A stretch of DNA of 8,537 nt. Source: Acidobacteriota bacterium (GTDB taxonomy: Bacteria; Acidobacteriota; Terriglobia; Terriglobales; Acidobacteriaceae). This document shows, piece after piece, positions 1-6,138 of this stretch; within the stretch, counting starts at the first letter, position 1, and every line of letters starts with the position of its first letter. The translations under genes and the position numbers were made by a program. The DNA lies in assembly GCA_021780415.1 (NCBI GenBank), contig JAJXYW010000288.1:1-8537 (forward strand), in the 5' to 3' direction. The notes under the pieces are model-generated. The model was not told where the DNA came from, searched no databases, and was given only the letters and a program-made list of their open reading frames with translations.

Positions 1-529
1 TTTGCTCCCAGATTTCGTTGGCCGTGCCGCGATAGTGGGCCAGCCAGTTGTTTTCGTTGCCGTACTGGTCTGCGTAAAAGTATTTTCCGGGCTCGGTGGC
101 GGCGAGTTCGCGGGCTTTGCGGATGGCGCCGTCGGAGCCGTCGGCGGGATCGGTCCAGATGATGTGGGCACCGTAGGCGGCGAGGATGTTTTTGCGCTCG
201 GGGGAGACGTTGGAGGGCATGCAGAGGGTGACGGGGAAGTCCATGGCGGAGCCGAGCATGGCGTAGGCGATGCCGGTGTTGCCGCTGGTGGCGTCGAGGA
301 GAGACTTGCTGGCGTGGCCGGGGGTGAGTTTGCCTTCGCGGATGGCGGCCTGGACGATGCTGGAGGCGGCGCGGTCCTTGATGCTGCCACCGGGGTTGAC
401 CCACTCGACTTTGCCGAGGAGTTGGATGCCGGGAAGGTGCGCGGTGAGGCGGTCGAGACGCAGGAGGGGCGTGTTGCCGATGCGGTCGAGGAGACTGACG
501 CCGAGGAGGCTGGAGGGGGAAATGGTCAT
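1..529 (-). CDS. cysM: Cysteine synthase family PLP enzyme, 3' end cut by window
   Basis: Pyridoxal-phosphate enzyme of the cysteine synthase/cystathionine beta-synthase family. It probably makes L-cysteine in the cytoplasm from O-acetylserine (or a related activated serine) and sulfide. The ATG is at 529, and 176 residues are visible before the window edge, out of roughly 300 usual for the family. Seen: an N-terminal RIGNTPLLRL segment (residues 16-25), the PLP-lysine motif NPGGSIKDR (45-53, Lys51 the expected Schiff base), the substrate loop TSGNTG (81-86), and a later AHYRGTANEIWEQ stretch (164-176). NPGGS rather than NPAxS at the lysine favours a CysM-like over a CysK-like call, but CBS-like members share it, so the symbol is tentative. 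Where many homologues read PxNxxAHxxTTGPEIW this protein has NENNWLAHYRGTANEIW. No strong Shine-Dalgarno precedes the ATG. It is divergent from the small gene at 716, with a 186-base spacer in which I found no confident promoter. Confidence 0.88.
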   Translation of the reverse strand, partial: MTISPSSLLGVSLLDRIGNTPLLRLDRLTAHLPGIQLLGKVEWVNPGGSIKDRAASSIVQAAIREGKLTPGHASKSLLDATSGNTGIAYAMLGSAMDFPVTLCMPSNVSPERKNILAAYGAHIIWTDPADGSDGAIRKARELAATEPGKYFYADQYGNENNWLAHYRGTANEIWEQ

Positions 530-715
530 GGTTTGTGCGGAATGCGCTGGATGCTGCTTGAGTGTAACGCGTGGGTCGGTTGCGGCTGCGTTGAAGGATG
601 GATAGGGGATGTGCGAGAGTGAGTAGAGATTCGCCGGGTTGTCAGGATGCGGGCGTCCCGGCAGGAAGACTGCTGGTTGACGAGACGACCGGGCAGAGAG
701 AGTTTGAGACTGACC

Positions 716-1132
716 ATGGCAAAGACGACGAAAGTTCCTACGTTTGATGAGGTTCTGGCCACACTGGGTGGCGAGAAGTTTGATGTTTCTCCGGCGGCGG
801 AGGGTTCAAACCGGGCCGCGGGAGCGTACCGGGTGAGCAAGAATGGGTGCGCGGCGGAGATGGCGCCCAGCTCCGAGAAGAACGCTCCGGTGCGATTATT
901 GACCAAAGGCGGCTGGGTGCTGGGTGGGGAGATTGCGCGGATTGTGGATCGCGGATATCAGAAGTTTTTGAAGACCAGCAAGCTGGAGATTCCGGCAACG
1001 GCGGATCACCTGCGCGCGCTTCATGGATTCAATGAACAGTTGAAAGAGGCTGCGGGCGCGATGGAGCTGTATAACGAGGCTCTGGGGACGACCAGTGACC
1101 GGTATGACTACGATCGGGTGAAGGGTCGGTAG
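716..1132 (+). CDS. Conserved-looking hypothetical protein, 138 aa
   Basis: I do not recognise this protein. From the ATG at 716 it is 138 residues, soluble, with no signal peptide or membrane segment. The N-terminal half is Gly/Ala/Lys-rich (MAKTTKVPTFDEVLATLGG, then a low-complexity stretch). The middle (about residues 60-90) reads like a small folded domain: RLLTKGGWVLGGEIARIVDRG, followed by YQKFLKTSKLEIPATADHL. The C-terminal third is helical and charged (LHGFNEQLKEAAGAMELYNEALG). An in-frame ATG at 647 would add 23 Arg-rich residues; I prefer 716 because that extension looks like translated spacer, and an AGAGAGAG-type purine run lies about 12-20 bases before 716. Its stop is only 2 bases from the convergent rsmI stop. 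Codon use (strong G/C third positions) matches the neighbours. It is real coding by frame and composition, but function is unknown. Confidence 0.68.
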   Translation: MAKTTKVPTFDEVLATLGGEKFDVSPAAEGSNRAAGAYRVSKNGCAAEMAPSSEKNAPVRLLTKGGWVLGGEIARIVDRGYQKFLKTSKLEIPATADHLRALHGFNEQLKEAAGAMELYNEALGTTSDRYDYDRVKGR

Positions 1133-1134
1133 GG

Positions 1135-2136
1135 CTAGGCTTTGCGGGACGCCGAACGCTGCCACTCGCGGTAGGCTTCGCTTTTGCTGATGTTGCGGGA
1201 TTTGGCTACGCGCTTGAGGGCGTCTTTTTCGGAGAGAGACTCGGTGCGGATGAGGGCTGCGACTTCGTCGGCGAGGGTGAGGTGTGTGGCTGCGCTGGCG
1301 GGAGATGCGGCGGTGCGGGTTCCGTCGATCAGGAGAACCATTTCGCCGCGGATCGAGGGGCGGGCGCTGAGGGTGGCGTGGAGTTGGGCGGCGGTGCCGC
1401 GGAGGAACTCTTCGTGGAGCTTGGTGAGCTCGCGGGCCAGGGCGACGGGTTGCTGCGGGCCGAAGATGTCGGCGATGTCGGCGAGAGCGTCGAGGACGCG
1501 GTGCGGGGTTTCGTAAAAGATGTGGGTGGTGGGCTCGTCCGATTTACTTTGTGCGATGGCTGCGCGCAACGTTTCGAGAGATGATCGGCGCTGGCCTTCT
1601 TTGGAGGGGAGGAAGCCGTGGAAGGTGAAGCGCTCGGCGGGGAGGCCGCTGGCAATGAGAGCGCTGAGCGCGGCGTTGGCTCCGGGGATGGGGTAGACGG
1701 GAACGCCGGCGGCTATGGCCTGGGCGGCGAGGATGGCTCCGGGGTCGGCGATGCCAGGCATGCCTGCGTCGGAGACGACGGCGATGCGGCCGCCGGATTT
1801 GAGGGCTTCGATGAGCTCGCCGGCGCGGGTGTTTTCGTTGTGCGTGTGGTAGCTGATGGTGGGCGTGCGGATTCCGAAGTGGCCTAGCAGCTTGGCGGTC
1901 TGGCGGGTGTCCTCGCAGGCGATGCGGTCCGCCGAGCGGAGGACGCGGAGTGCGCGGAGGGTGATGTCTTCGAGGTTGCCGATGGGCGTGGCGACGAGAT
2001 ATAGGCCGGGGGCGAGGGGACGGTCGTGCGAGGGTAATCCCTCTGCGGCTAAAGCCCGTCCGTCTGACTGGGTCTCAACGGATGGGCTGAAGCCCATCCC
2101 CTTCAAAGCAGGAGCGGGATTGCTTTGCTCGTCCAT
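1135..2136 (-). CDS. rsmI: 16S rRNA (cytidine(1402)-2'-O)-methyltransferase RsmI with N-terminal extension
   Basis: SAM-dependent tetrapyrrole-methylase-fold enzyme that 2'-O-methylates C1402 in the decoding centre of 16S rRNA. Numbered from the ATG at 2136 (333 aa), the core starts near residue 45 with LYLVATPIGNLEDITLRAL, then CEDTRQTAKLL (74-84), SYHTHNE (95-101), the SAM-loop motif SDAGMPGIADPG (122-133; many homologues have SDAGTP), PIPGANAALSALIASGLP and FHGFLP. The C-terminal SLSEKDALKRVAKSRNISKSEAY is the usual helical tail. RsmI is normally about 270-290 aa, so the first 40 residues are an extra, disordered-looking extension, and a palindromic repeat (2047-2094) lies inside it. A GTG at 2139 is also in frame, but the ATG at 2136 overlaps the upstream TGA by one base (TGATG), indicating translational coupling to the S2P-like gene. 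Met14 (2097-2095), inside the repeat, is an alternative start. I see no standard start codon between it and the core. Confidence 0.95.
   Translation of the reverse strand: MDEQSNPAPALKGMGFSPSVETQSDGRALAAEGLPSHDRPLAPGLYLVATPIGNLEDITLRALRVLRSADRIACEDTRQTAKLLGHFGIRTPTISYHTHNENTRAGELIEALKSGGRIAVVSDAGMPGIADPGAILAAQAIAAGVPVYPIPGANAALSALIASGLPAERFTFHGFLPSKEGQRRSSLETLRAAIAQSKSDEPTTHIFYETPHRVLDALADIADIFGPQQPVALARELTKLHEEFLRGTAAQLHATLSARPSIRGEMVLLIDGTRTAASPASAATHLTLADEVAALIRTESLSEKDALKRVAKSRNISKSEAYREWQRSASRKA
2047..2094. repeat. Bipartite palindromic (REP/BIME-like) repeat inside rsmI 5' coding region
   Basis: Two inverted 17-base arms, 2047-2063 (GGCTAAAGCCCGTCCGT) and 2078-2094 (ACGGATGGGCTGAAGCC), are complementary at 14 of 17 positions around a 14-base loop. 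The right arm also lies in a perfect palindrome, GGATGGGCT-GA-AGCCCATCC (2080-2099), with 9-base arms. Each arm has the form GGCTNNAGCCCRTCCGT, so this is one unit present twice in opposite orientation, as in BIME-type REP pairs. It resembles short dispersed palindromes I recall from Acidobacteriota genomes, but only this pair is visible here. Read in the rsmI frame it encodes about residues 15-30 (GFSPSVETQSDGRALA), outside the conserved domain. Confidence 0.7.
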
Positions 2137-3269
2137 CACAGGTTCTCGCGGAGTTTGTCGGTGGTGGGGCGCATGAGTTTGATCTGCTGGACCGCGCGGG
2201 AGAGGCTCTGTGGGGTGAGGATGCCGATCATGGCGCCGTTTTCGACGACGGGGATGAACTCGCTGGCGCCGAGGAGGGCGGCGCGGCGGAGGGCTTCGAC
2301 GAGCTTGTCGGTGGGGCTGGCGAGTTGGAGGCTGCGGGTCATGATGCCCTGGAGGTAGTTGTCGCCCTCGGTTACGAGGCGTTCGGCGATGGTCTGGCGG
2401 GCGATGGAGCCAACGAGACGGTCTCCACGGACGACGGGGAAGACGTCCTGGGCGCTGTGGATGGAGCGGTCGAGTGCGCCTTGCAGGGTGTCGGAGCTGG
2501 AGAGGATGGTGTACTCGGTGAGCATGACCTCGCGAACGAGGATGGATTCAGCGTCCGTGGTGGAGACGGTGTGGGCGCTGGAGAGTTGCGCGCCAAGCAT
2601 CATGAAGCCGCCGAGAATGACGAGCCAGAGATTCATGAGGACAAAGCCGGCGACGATCATGGCGAGTGCCAGACCGGTGCCGAGGCCGAAGGAGGGGAAG
2701 GGCAGGAGGCTGGCAACGCCTGATTTTGCAGGCTTGGTGTCGGCGGTATTGGCTCCGGAGCGAGTGACGGTGGCGGGCACGACGGGCATGGGCAGAAGGC
2801 TGACCATGCCGAGGATGATCTGCATCCAGATAAGGCTGCGAAGGATGTGGCTGGTGGAGATCCAGGGCTGTGCGAGGAGGGAGACGCGGGGCTCAAGGCC
2901 GTAGCTGGCGCCGAGCAGGAGGAGGCCGACGCCGAAGTTGGCGATGGGGCCGGTGAGCATGAGGAGGCGGGTGTTGGCTTCGGGCGTATTGGCGTCGTGG
3001 GTGGAGGTGGAGAAGGCCATGAGGCCGCCGACGGGAAGAAGGAAGAGTGCGCGCAGACGCAGACCAACGTAGGTGGCGGCGATGGAACGTGCAACTTCGC
3101 GCACCAGGACTGCGGAACACATGGCCAGCCAGAGTGCTGCGCCGCGTCCGGCTCCGCCGGTCTCGACCAGCGAGAAGCCTACGGAGATAATGAGCAGCAG
3201 CAGGAAGGAGATGTGGACGCGCAGATCAACATTCATGAACCTGCCGATGGAGATGGACGAACGCAGCAT
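2136..3269 (-). CDS. S2P/M50-type membrane protein with two CBS domains, zinc site apparently lost (pseudoprotease)
   Basis: Integral membrane protein, 377 aa, laid out like Rip3/SpoIVFB-type site-2 proteases with C-terminal CBS domains. Family marks: SISIGRFMNVDLRVHISFLLLL (4-26), LVREVARSIAATYVGLRLRALFLLPVGG (55-82; compare LHELGHALAARxxG...LLPLGG), TGPIANFGVGLLLL (106-119; compare AGPxxN), SLLPMPVVP (157-165; compare NLLPxxPxDGG), and the late helix pair AMIVAGFVLMNLWLVILGGFMMLGAQ (203-228). CBS domains occupy about 246-303 and 308-368. The catalytic residues are missing: HExxH is R57-E58-V-A-R61 (codons CGC GAA GTT GCA CGT), and no Asp lies where DGG is expected. Peptide cleavage is therefore unlikely; a CBS-controlled binding or regulatory role is inference. 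The ATG at 3269 matches family N-termini; Met12 is a possible alternative. It is upstream of rsmI with a one-base overlap and divergent from rsmD. Confidence 0.85.
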   Translation of the reverse strand: MLRSSISIGRFMNVDLRVHISFLLLLIISVGFSLVETGGAGRGAALWLAMCSAVLVREVARSIAATYVGLRLRALFLLPVGGLMAFSTSTHDANTPEANTRLLMLTGPIANFGVGLLLLGASYGLEPRVSLLAQPWISTSHILRSLIWMQIILGMVSLLPMPVVPATVTRSGANTADTKPAKSGVASLLPFPSFGLGTGLALAMIVAGFVLMNLWLVILGGFMMLGAQLSSAHTVSTTDAESILVREVMLTEYTILSSSDTLQGALDRSIHSAQDVFPVVRGDRLVGSIARQTIAERLVTEGDNYLQGIMTRSLQLASPTDKLVEALRRAALLGASEFIPVVENGAMIGILTPQSLSRAVQQIKLMRPTTDKLRENL

Positions 3270-3275
3270 GGGTCT

Positions 3276-3281
3276 ATTGTA
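3276..3281 (-). promoter_or_regulatory. Candidate -10 box of the S2P-like gene
   Basis: TACAAT on the minus strand (5 of 6 to TATAAT) ends exactly 6 bases before the ATG at 3269. If it is a real -10 box, transcription would begin at or next to the A of the start codon, giving a leaderless mRNA. No convincing -35 hexamer lies 16-18 bases further upstream, and no Shine-Dalgarno precedes this ATG. Confidence 0.35.
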
Positions 3282-3344
3282 GGCGGTCCTGCGCGGACGG
3301 CGAGGGTAAGGACAGAGTTCGAGTGAGGGCGCGCGGGCGCACGA

Positions 3345-3350
3345 TATCCT
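3345..3350 (+). promoter_or_regulatory. Candidate -10 box of rsmD
   Basis: TATCCT (4 of 6 to TATAAT) ends 6 bases before the rsmD ATG, the same spacing as the TACAAT box of the divergent gene. The intervening TGAAGG abuts the ATG, so its GAAGG is too close to act as a normal ribosome binding site. No good -35 is visible. The call rests mainly on the matching geometry. Confidence 0.22.
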
Positions 3351-3356
3351 TGAAGG

Positions 3357-3920
3357 ATGAGAGTGATTGCGGGGGAGTACCGGTCGAGGTTGCTGCAGGC
3401 GCCGCGCGGAGTGGCGACGCGGCCGACGAGTGACCGGCTGCGGGAGACGCTGTTCAATGTGCTGGGGTCACGCGTGGAAGGCTCGCGGTTTGTGGACTTG
3501 TATGCGGGGTCGGGAGCGGTGGGGATTGAGGCGATCAGCCGTGGCGCGGAGTTTGTGTGGCTAGCGGAGAGTGCGCGGGCGGCGGTGGCGGCGATCCGCG
3601 CGAACCTTTCGGCGTTGAAGATTGCGGGCGGGTTTGCGCTGGAGGACCGAGGCGTGGAGAAGCTGTTGCAGTCGCTGCTGGCGAAGGAACGCGCGGCGGA
3701 GATTGTGTTTCTCGATCCGCCGTATGAGGACGCGGAGGCGTATGAAGAGACGCTGAAGTTTCTGGCGCGACATCATGCAGCGGTGCTTGCGGATGGGGCG
3801 GTGGTGGTGGCGGAACATGCGCGCAAACAGCCGCTGCAGGCGAGATATTCCGTGCTGGAGAGGACGCGCGTGCTGGAGCAGGGAGATGCGGTGCTGAGTT
3901 TTTATTGCGTTGGCGGGTGA
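3357..3920 (+). CDS. rsmD: 16S rRNA (guanine(966)-N2)-methyltransferase RsmD
   Basis: Class I SAM-dependent methyltransferase that modifies G966 of 16S rRNA in the 30S head, acting on assembled or assembling subunits in the cytoplasm. It is 187 aa, the usual family size. Seen: N-terminal MRVIAGEYRSRLL, the family-specific RPTSDRLRETLFNVLG (22-37), SAM-binding motif I FVDLYAGSGAVGIEAISRGA (45-64), an acidic residue after the second strand (Glu71), the catalytic motif FLDPPY (118-123), and an ending VLSFYC typical of the last strand. The ATG at 3357 gives the canonical N-terminus. In many genomes rsmD sits beside coaD; here it is alone on its strand, divergent from the S2P-like gene (87-base spacer) and convergent with hemH (stops 5 bases apart). 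Confidence 0.95.
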   Translation: MRVIAGEYRSRLLQAPRGVATRPTSDRLRETLFNVLGSRVEGSRFVDLYAGSGAVGIEAISRGAEFVWLAESARAAVAAIRANLSALKIAGGFALEDRGVEKLLQSLLAKERAAEIVFLDPPYEDAEAYEETLKFLARHHAAVLADGAVVVAEHARKQPLQARYSVLERTRVLEQGDAVLSFYCVGG

Positions 3921-3925
3921 GTGGA

Positions 3926-5011
3926 TTAGGTGGGGCGGGTGCGCGCGGGCTCGGGTGCGGCCGTGGGGTCGAGGCGCGTGGAGGAACGATGGAGGGCGCT
4001 GTCGATGGCGCGGATGAGGGTGGGGGAGTCGTTGAGACTCTCGGCTCGCCAGAGCTTCATGCCGAGGGCTTCAGCCTGCTGCTTGAAGTCGATGTCGATA
4101 TCGTAGAGGATTTCGACGTGGTCGCAGAGGAAGCCGACGGGCTGGAGGACGACGGCTTTGTGGCCGGAGTCGGCGAGGGCTTTGAGGGTGTCGGGAACGG
4201 TGGGCCCGATCCAGGGAGCGCCGGCGACGCCCTGGGACTGGAAGGCGAAGAACCAGTCGGAGTCGGTGAGGCCGACGGGGCGGAGGGCGGCGGCGATGGC
4301 GATGGCGGTCTGCTTGCATTCGACGGGGTAGGGGTCGGGGCTTTGGGAGCTGCCGTAGTGCTGCATGCCGTCGGCGGGGACAGGGGCGCCTGGGCGCGCA
4401 TCGGATAGGGCCGATGGAGGGGTGCTGGCCATGATGGTGCGGCAGGGAACGGCGTGGGCGGTGAAGAGGATGGGGACGCGAACGGGTTTGCCTGCTGCGG
4501 CGCTGGTGACGGCGCAGGCTTCGGCCCAGACGGGCCACATGCGCTCGGCGAAGGCCTGGGCGAGGAGAGGCTCGTCGGCCCAGCCGGCGATGAAGTCGAC
4601 GGTGAAGCTGTTGCCGACGGCGTCCATGAGAGCGCGGCGATAGAGGCCGGTGGAGGTGCGGGAGTTTTGTGGCGCGAGGCAGAGAACTCGCGCGTGCCGG
4701 ACACCGTCGGCCTTCATGCGCGCAACGACGTTGGCGATGTAGGGGTGCCAGTTGCGCATGGCGACGTAGACGGGGCGGCCGAGGAGTTCGCTGAGCAGGC
4801 GGCCCTGCATGAGTGTCCAGCGGGTTAGCGGGGGGCCTTCGGGTAGCGGCTCCTCGCGGAGGCCGATCTCAGCGTAGCGGTGCTGGAGTTCCTGGACGAC
4901 CTCTTGCGGCATGGGGCGGCCGCCGGTGACCTTCTGGAGATACTCCGGCATCTGGCTGAGCGTGTCGGGCGTGCCGTGGGCGAGCAGAAGAATTGCGGGT
5001 TGCTGACTCAT
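3926..5011 (-). CDS. hemH: Ferrochelatase HemH (Gram-positive/CpfC-like N-terminus)
   Basis: Inserts Fe2+ into the porphyrin macrocycle near the end of haem synthesis. It is 361 aa from the ATG at 5011, chosen because GGGGAGA sits 3-9 bases upstream and ILLLAHGTP then falls at the normal N-terminal place; the frame runs on to 5074 but that lies inside hemE. Seen: AHGTP (11-15), GRPMPQEVVQELQHRYAEIG (31-50; like the GRKPxPExLxDLxxRYxAIG of coproporphyrin ferrochelatases), NWHPYI (87-92), the active-site histidine in ILFTAHAVP (His186), DPYPVECKQT (226-235), AFQSQ (257-261), and PVGFLCDHVEILYDID (292-307; Glu301 matches the catalytic Glu of DHxExLYxxD). The stretch between AHAVP and DPYP (190-225, Pro/Ala/Ser-rich) looks longer than usual. 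Whether the substrate is coproporphyrin III or protoporphyrin IX cannot be settled from this window. It is co-transcribed behind hemE. Confidence 0.92.
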   Translation of the reverse strand: MSQQPAILLLAHGTPDTLSQMPEYLQKVTGGRPMPQEVVQELQHRYAEIGLREEPLPEGPPLTRWTLMQGRLLSELLGRPVYVAMRNWHPYIANVVARMKADGVRHARVLCLAPQNSRTSTGLYRRALMDAVGNSFTVDFIAGWADEPLLAQAFAERMWPVWAEACAVTSAAAGKPVRVPILFTAHAVPCRTIMASTPPSALSDARPGAPVPADGMQHYGSSQSPDPYPVECKQTAIAIAAALRPVGLTDSDWFFAFQSQGVAGAPWIGPTVPDTLKALADSGHKAVVLQPVGFLCDHVEILYDIDIDFKQQAEALGMKLWRAESLNDSPTLIRAIDSALHRSSTRLDPTAAPEPARTRPT

Positions 5012-5013
5012 GT

Positions 5014-5020
5014 TCTCCCC
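5014..5020 (-). promoter_or_regulatory. Shine-Dalgarno of hemH
   Basis: GGGGAGA on the minus strand, just before the ATG at 5011 and inside the 11-base hemE-hemH spacer. It decides the hemH start against the longer in-frame reading, and it is the clearest ribosome binding site in the window. Confidence 0.75.
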
Positions 5021-5022
5021 GA

Positions 5023-6138
5023 TTATTTGCTGGTGGTGTGGGCGTGCTGCGCGACACCGAACTGCCTGACCCACTCGACGACCTGAATGACGTTGTCCAC
5101 GGGCGTTCCGGGCACGATGCCGTGGCCGAGGTTGAAGATGTGGCCGGGACGTCCGGCGGCGCAGGCGAGGACTTCGCGGACGCGCGCTTCGAGGATGTCA
5201 AGCGGGGCGAAGAGTGTGATGGGGTCGAGGTTGCCCTGGACGGCGCAGCCGGGGCCGATGGAGCGCCAGCCTTCGTCGAGGGGCGTGCGCCAGTCAAGGC
5301 CGAGGACGTCGGCGGTGGTTTCGGCCATGGCGGGGAGCATGGAGGCGGTGTCGACGCCGAAGTAGATGACGGGGACGCCGAGAGCCTTGATGCGCTGGAC
5401 GAGTTCGGTGGAGGGGGCGAGGCAGTACTGGCGATAGTCGGTGACGGAGAGCGCGCCGACCCAGGAGTCGAAGATCTGGATGCAGTCGGCACCGGCTTCG
5501 ACCTGCTGCTGGGCGTAGGCGACGAGGACGGTGATGAGCTTCTCCATCAGGAGGGGCCAAGCGCCGTCGTTGGAGTACATCATCTTCTTGGCTTCGACGT
5601 AGTTGCGCGAGCTGCCGCCCTCGATCATGTAGCTGGCGAGGGTGAAGGGAGCGCCGCAGAAGCCGATGATGCCGAGGCGGTCGCCGTCGGGGCGCGGGGT
5701 GGCGAAGTGCGCGGCGACTTTTTCGATGGCTTTGGCGACGTAGCTGAGCTCGTCGACGCGATCGGTGCGGAGGGCCTGGATGTGTTCGAGGGAACGGATG
5801 GGAGTGTGGACCTGGGGGCCTTCGCCGGCGACGAACTCGAAGTCGAGGCCCATGGGCGTGAGGGGCAGGAGGAGGTCGGCGAAGATGATGGCGGCGTCGA
5901 CACCGAGGCGCTCGGCGGCGGTGATGGTGACCTCGGCGGCGATGTCGGGGGTGCGGCAGATGTCGAGCAGCGAGTGGTGCTTGCGCACAGCCATGTACTC
6001 CGGCATGTAGCGGCCGGCCTGGCGGAGGAACCACACGGGGGTGCGGTCGACGGGCTGGCGAAGGCAGGCGCGCACGAAACGGCTGCTGCCCTCAGGATGG
6101 AGGGCAACGGTTGCAGATGTTGCAGTAGATTCAGTCAA
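5023..6138 (-). CDS. hemE: Uroporphyrinogen decarboxylase HemE
   Basis: Cytoplasmic, cofactor-free enzyme that decarboxylates the four acetate side chains of uroporphyrinogen III to give coproporphyrinogen III. It is 371 aa. Seen: RTPVWFLRQAGRYMPEY (32-48, with substrate-binding Arg39 and Arg43), IIFADLLLPLTPMGLDFEF (84-102, Asp88 the expected pyrrole-coordinating Asp), GFCGAPFTLASYMIEGGSS (159 onward, Tyr170), and the C-terminal FNLGHGIVPGTPVDNV (335-350, His339). All key family residues are present. The start is TTG at 6138: the frame opens with a TGA at 6147-6145, no ATG or GTG lies between that stop and the RQAGRY core, and GGGAG lies about 11 bases upstream. It is first gene of a hemE-hemH pair. 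The 210-base region between it and divergent ppa shows no promoter I could call with confidence. Confidence 0.95.
   Translation of the reverse strand: MTESTATSATVALHPEGSSRFVRACLRQPVDRTPVWFLRQAGRYMPEYMAVRKHHSLLDICRTPDIAAEVTITAAERLGVDAAIIFADLLLPLTPMGLDFEFVAGEGPQVHTPIRSLEHIQALRTDRVDELSYVAKAIEKVAAHFATPRPDGDRLGIIGFCGAPFTLASYMIEGGSSRNYVEAKKMMYSNDGAWPLLMEKLITVLVAYAQQQVEAGADCIQIFDSWVGALSVTDYRQYCLAPSTELVQRIKALGVPVIYFGVDTASMLPAMAETTADVLGLDWRTPLDEGWRSIGPGCAVQGNLDPITLFAPLDILEARVREVLACAAGRPGHIFNLGHGIVPGTPVDNVIQVVEWVRQFGVAQHAHTTSK

Noticed and set aside
2..622. 206-residue plus-strand open frame at the left edge
   Set aside because: Antisense shadow of the cysteine synthase gene, which shows NPGGSIKDR and TSGNTG on the other strand. 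The plus-strand product is Gly/Val/Ala-rich with no domain.
530..715. Promoter TTGACG (677-682) for the hypothetical gene
   Set aside because: The -35 match is good, but at 17-18 bases downstream the sequence is GAGTTT/AGTTTG, not a credible -10 box.
4411..4426. Small inverted repeat ATCGG...CCGAT inside hemH
   Set aside because: Only 5 base pairs, no second copy, expected by chance in coding sequence of this GC content.
5012..5074. Longer hemH reading starting at 5074 inside hemE
   Set aside because: The 21 extra residues resemble nothing in ferrochelatases, and a strong Shine-Dalgarno directly precedes the ATG at 5011.
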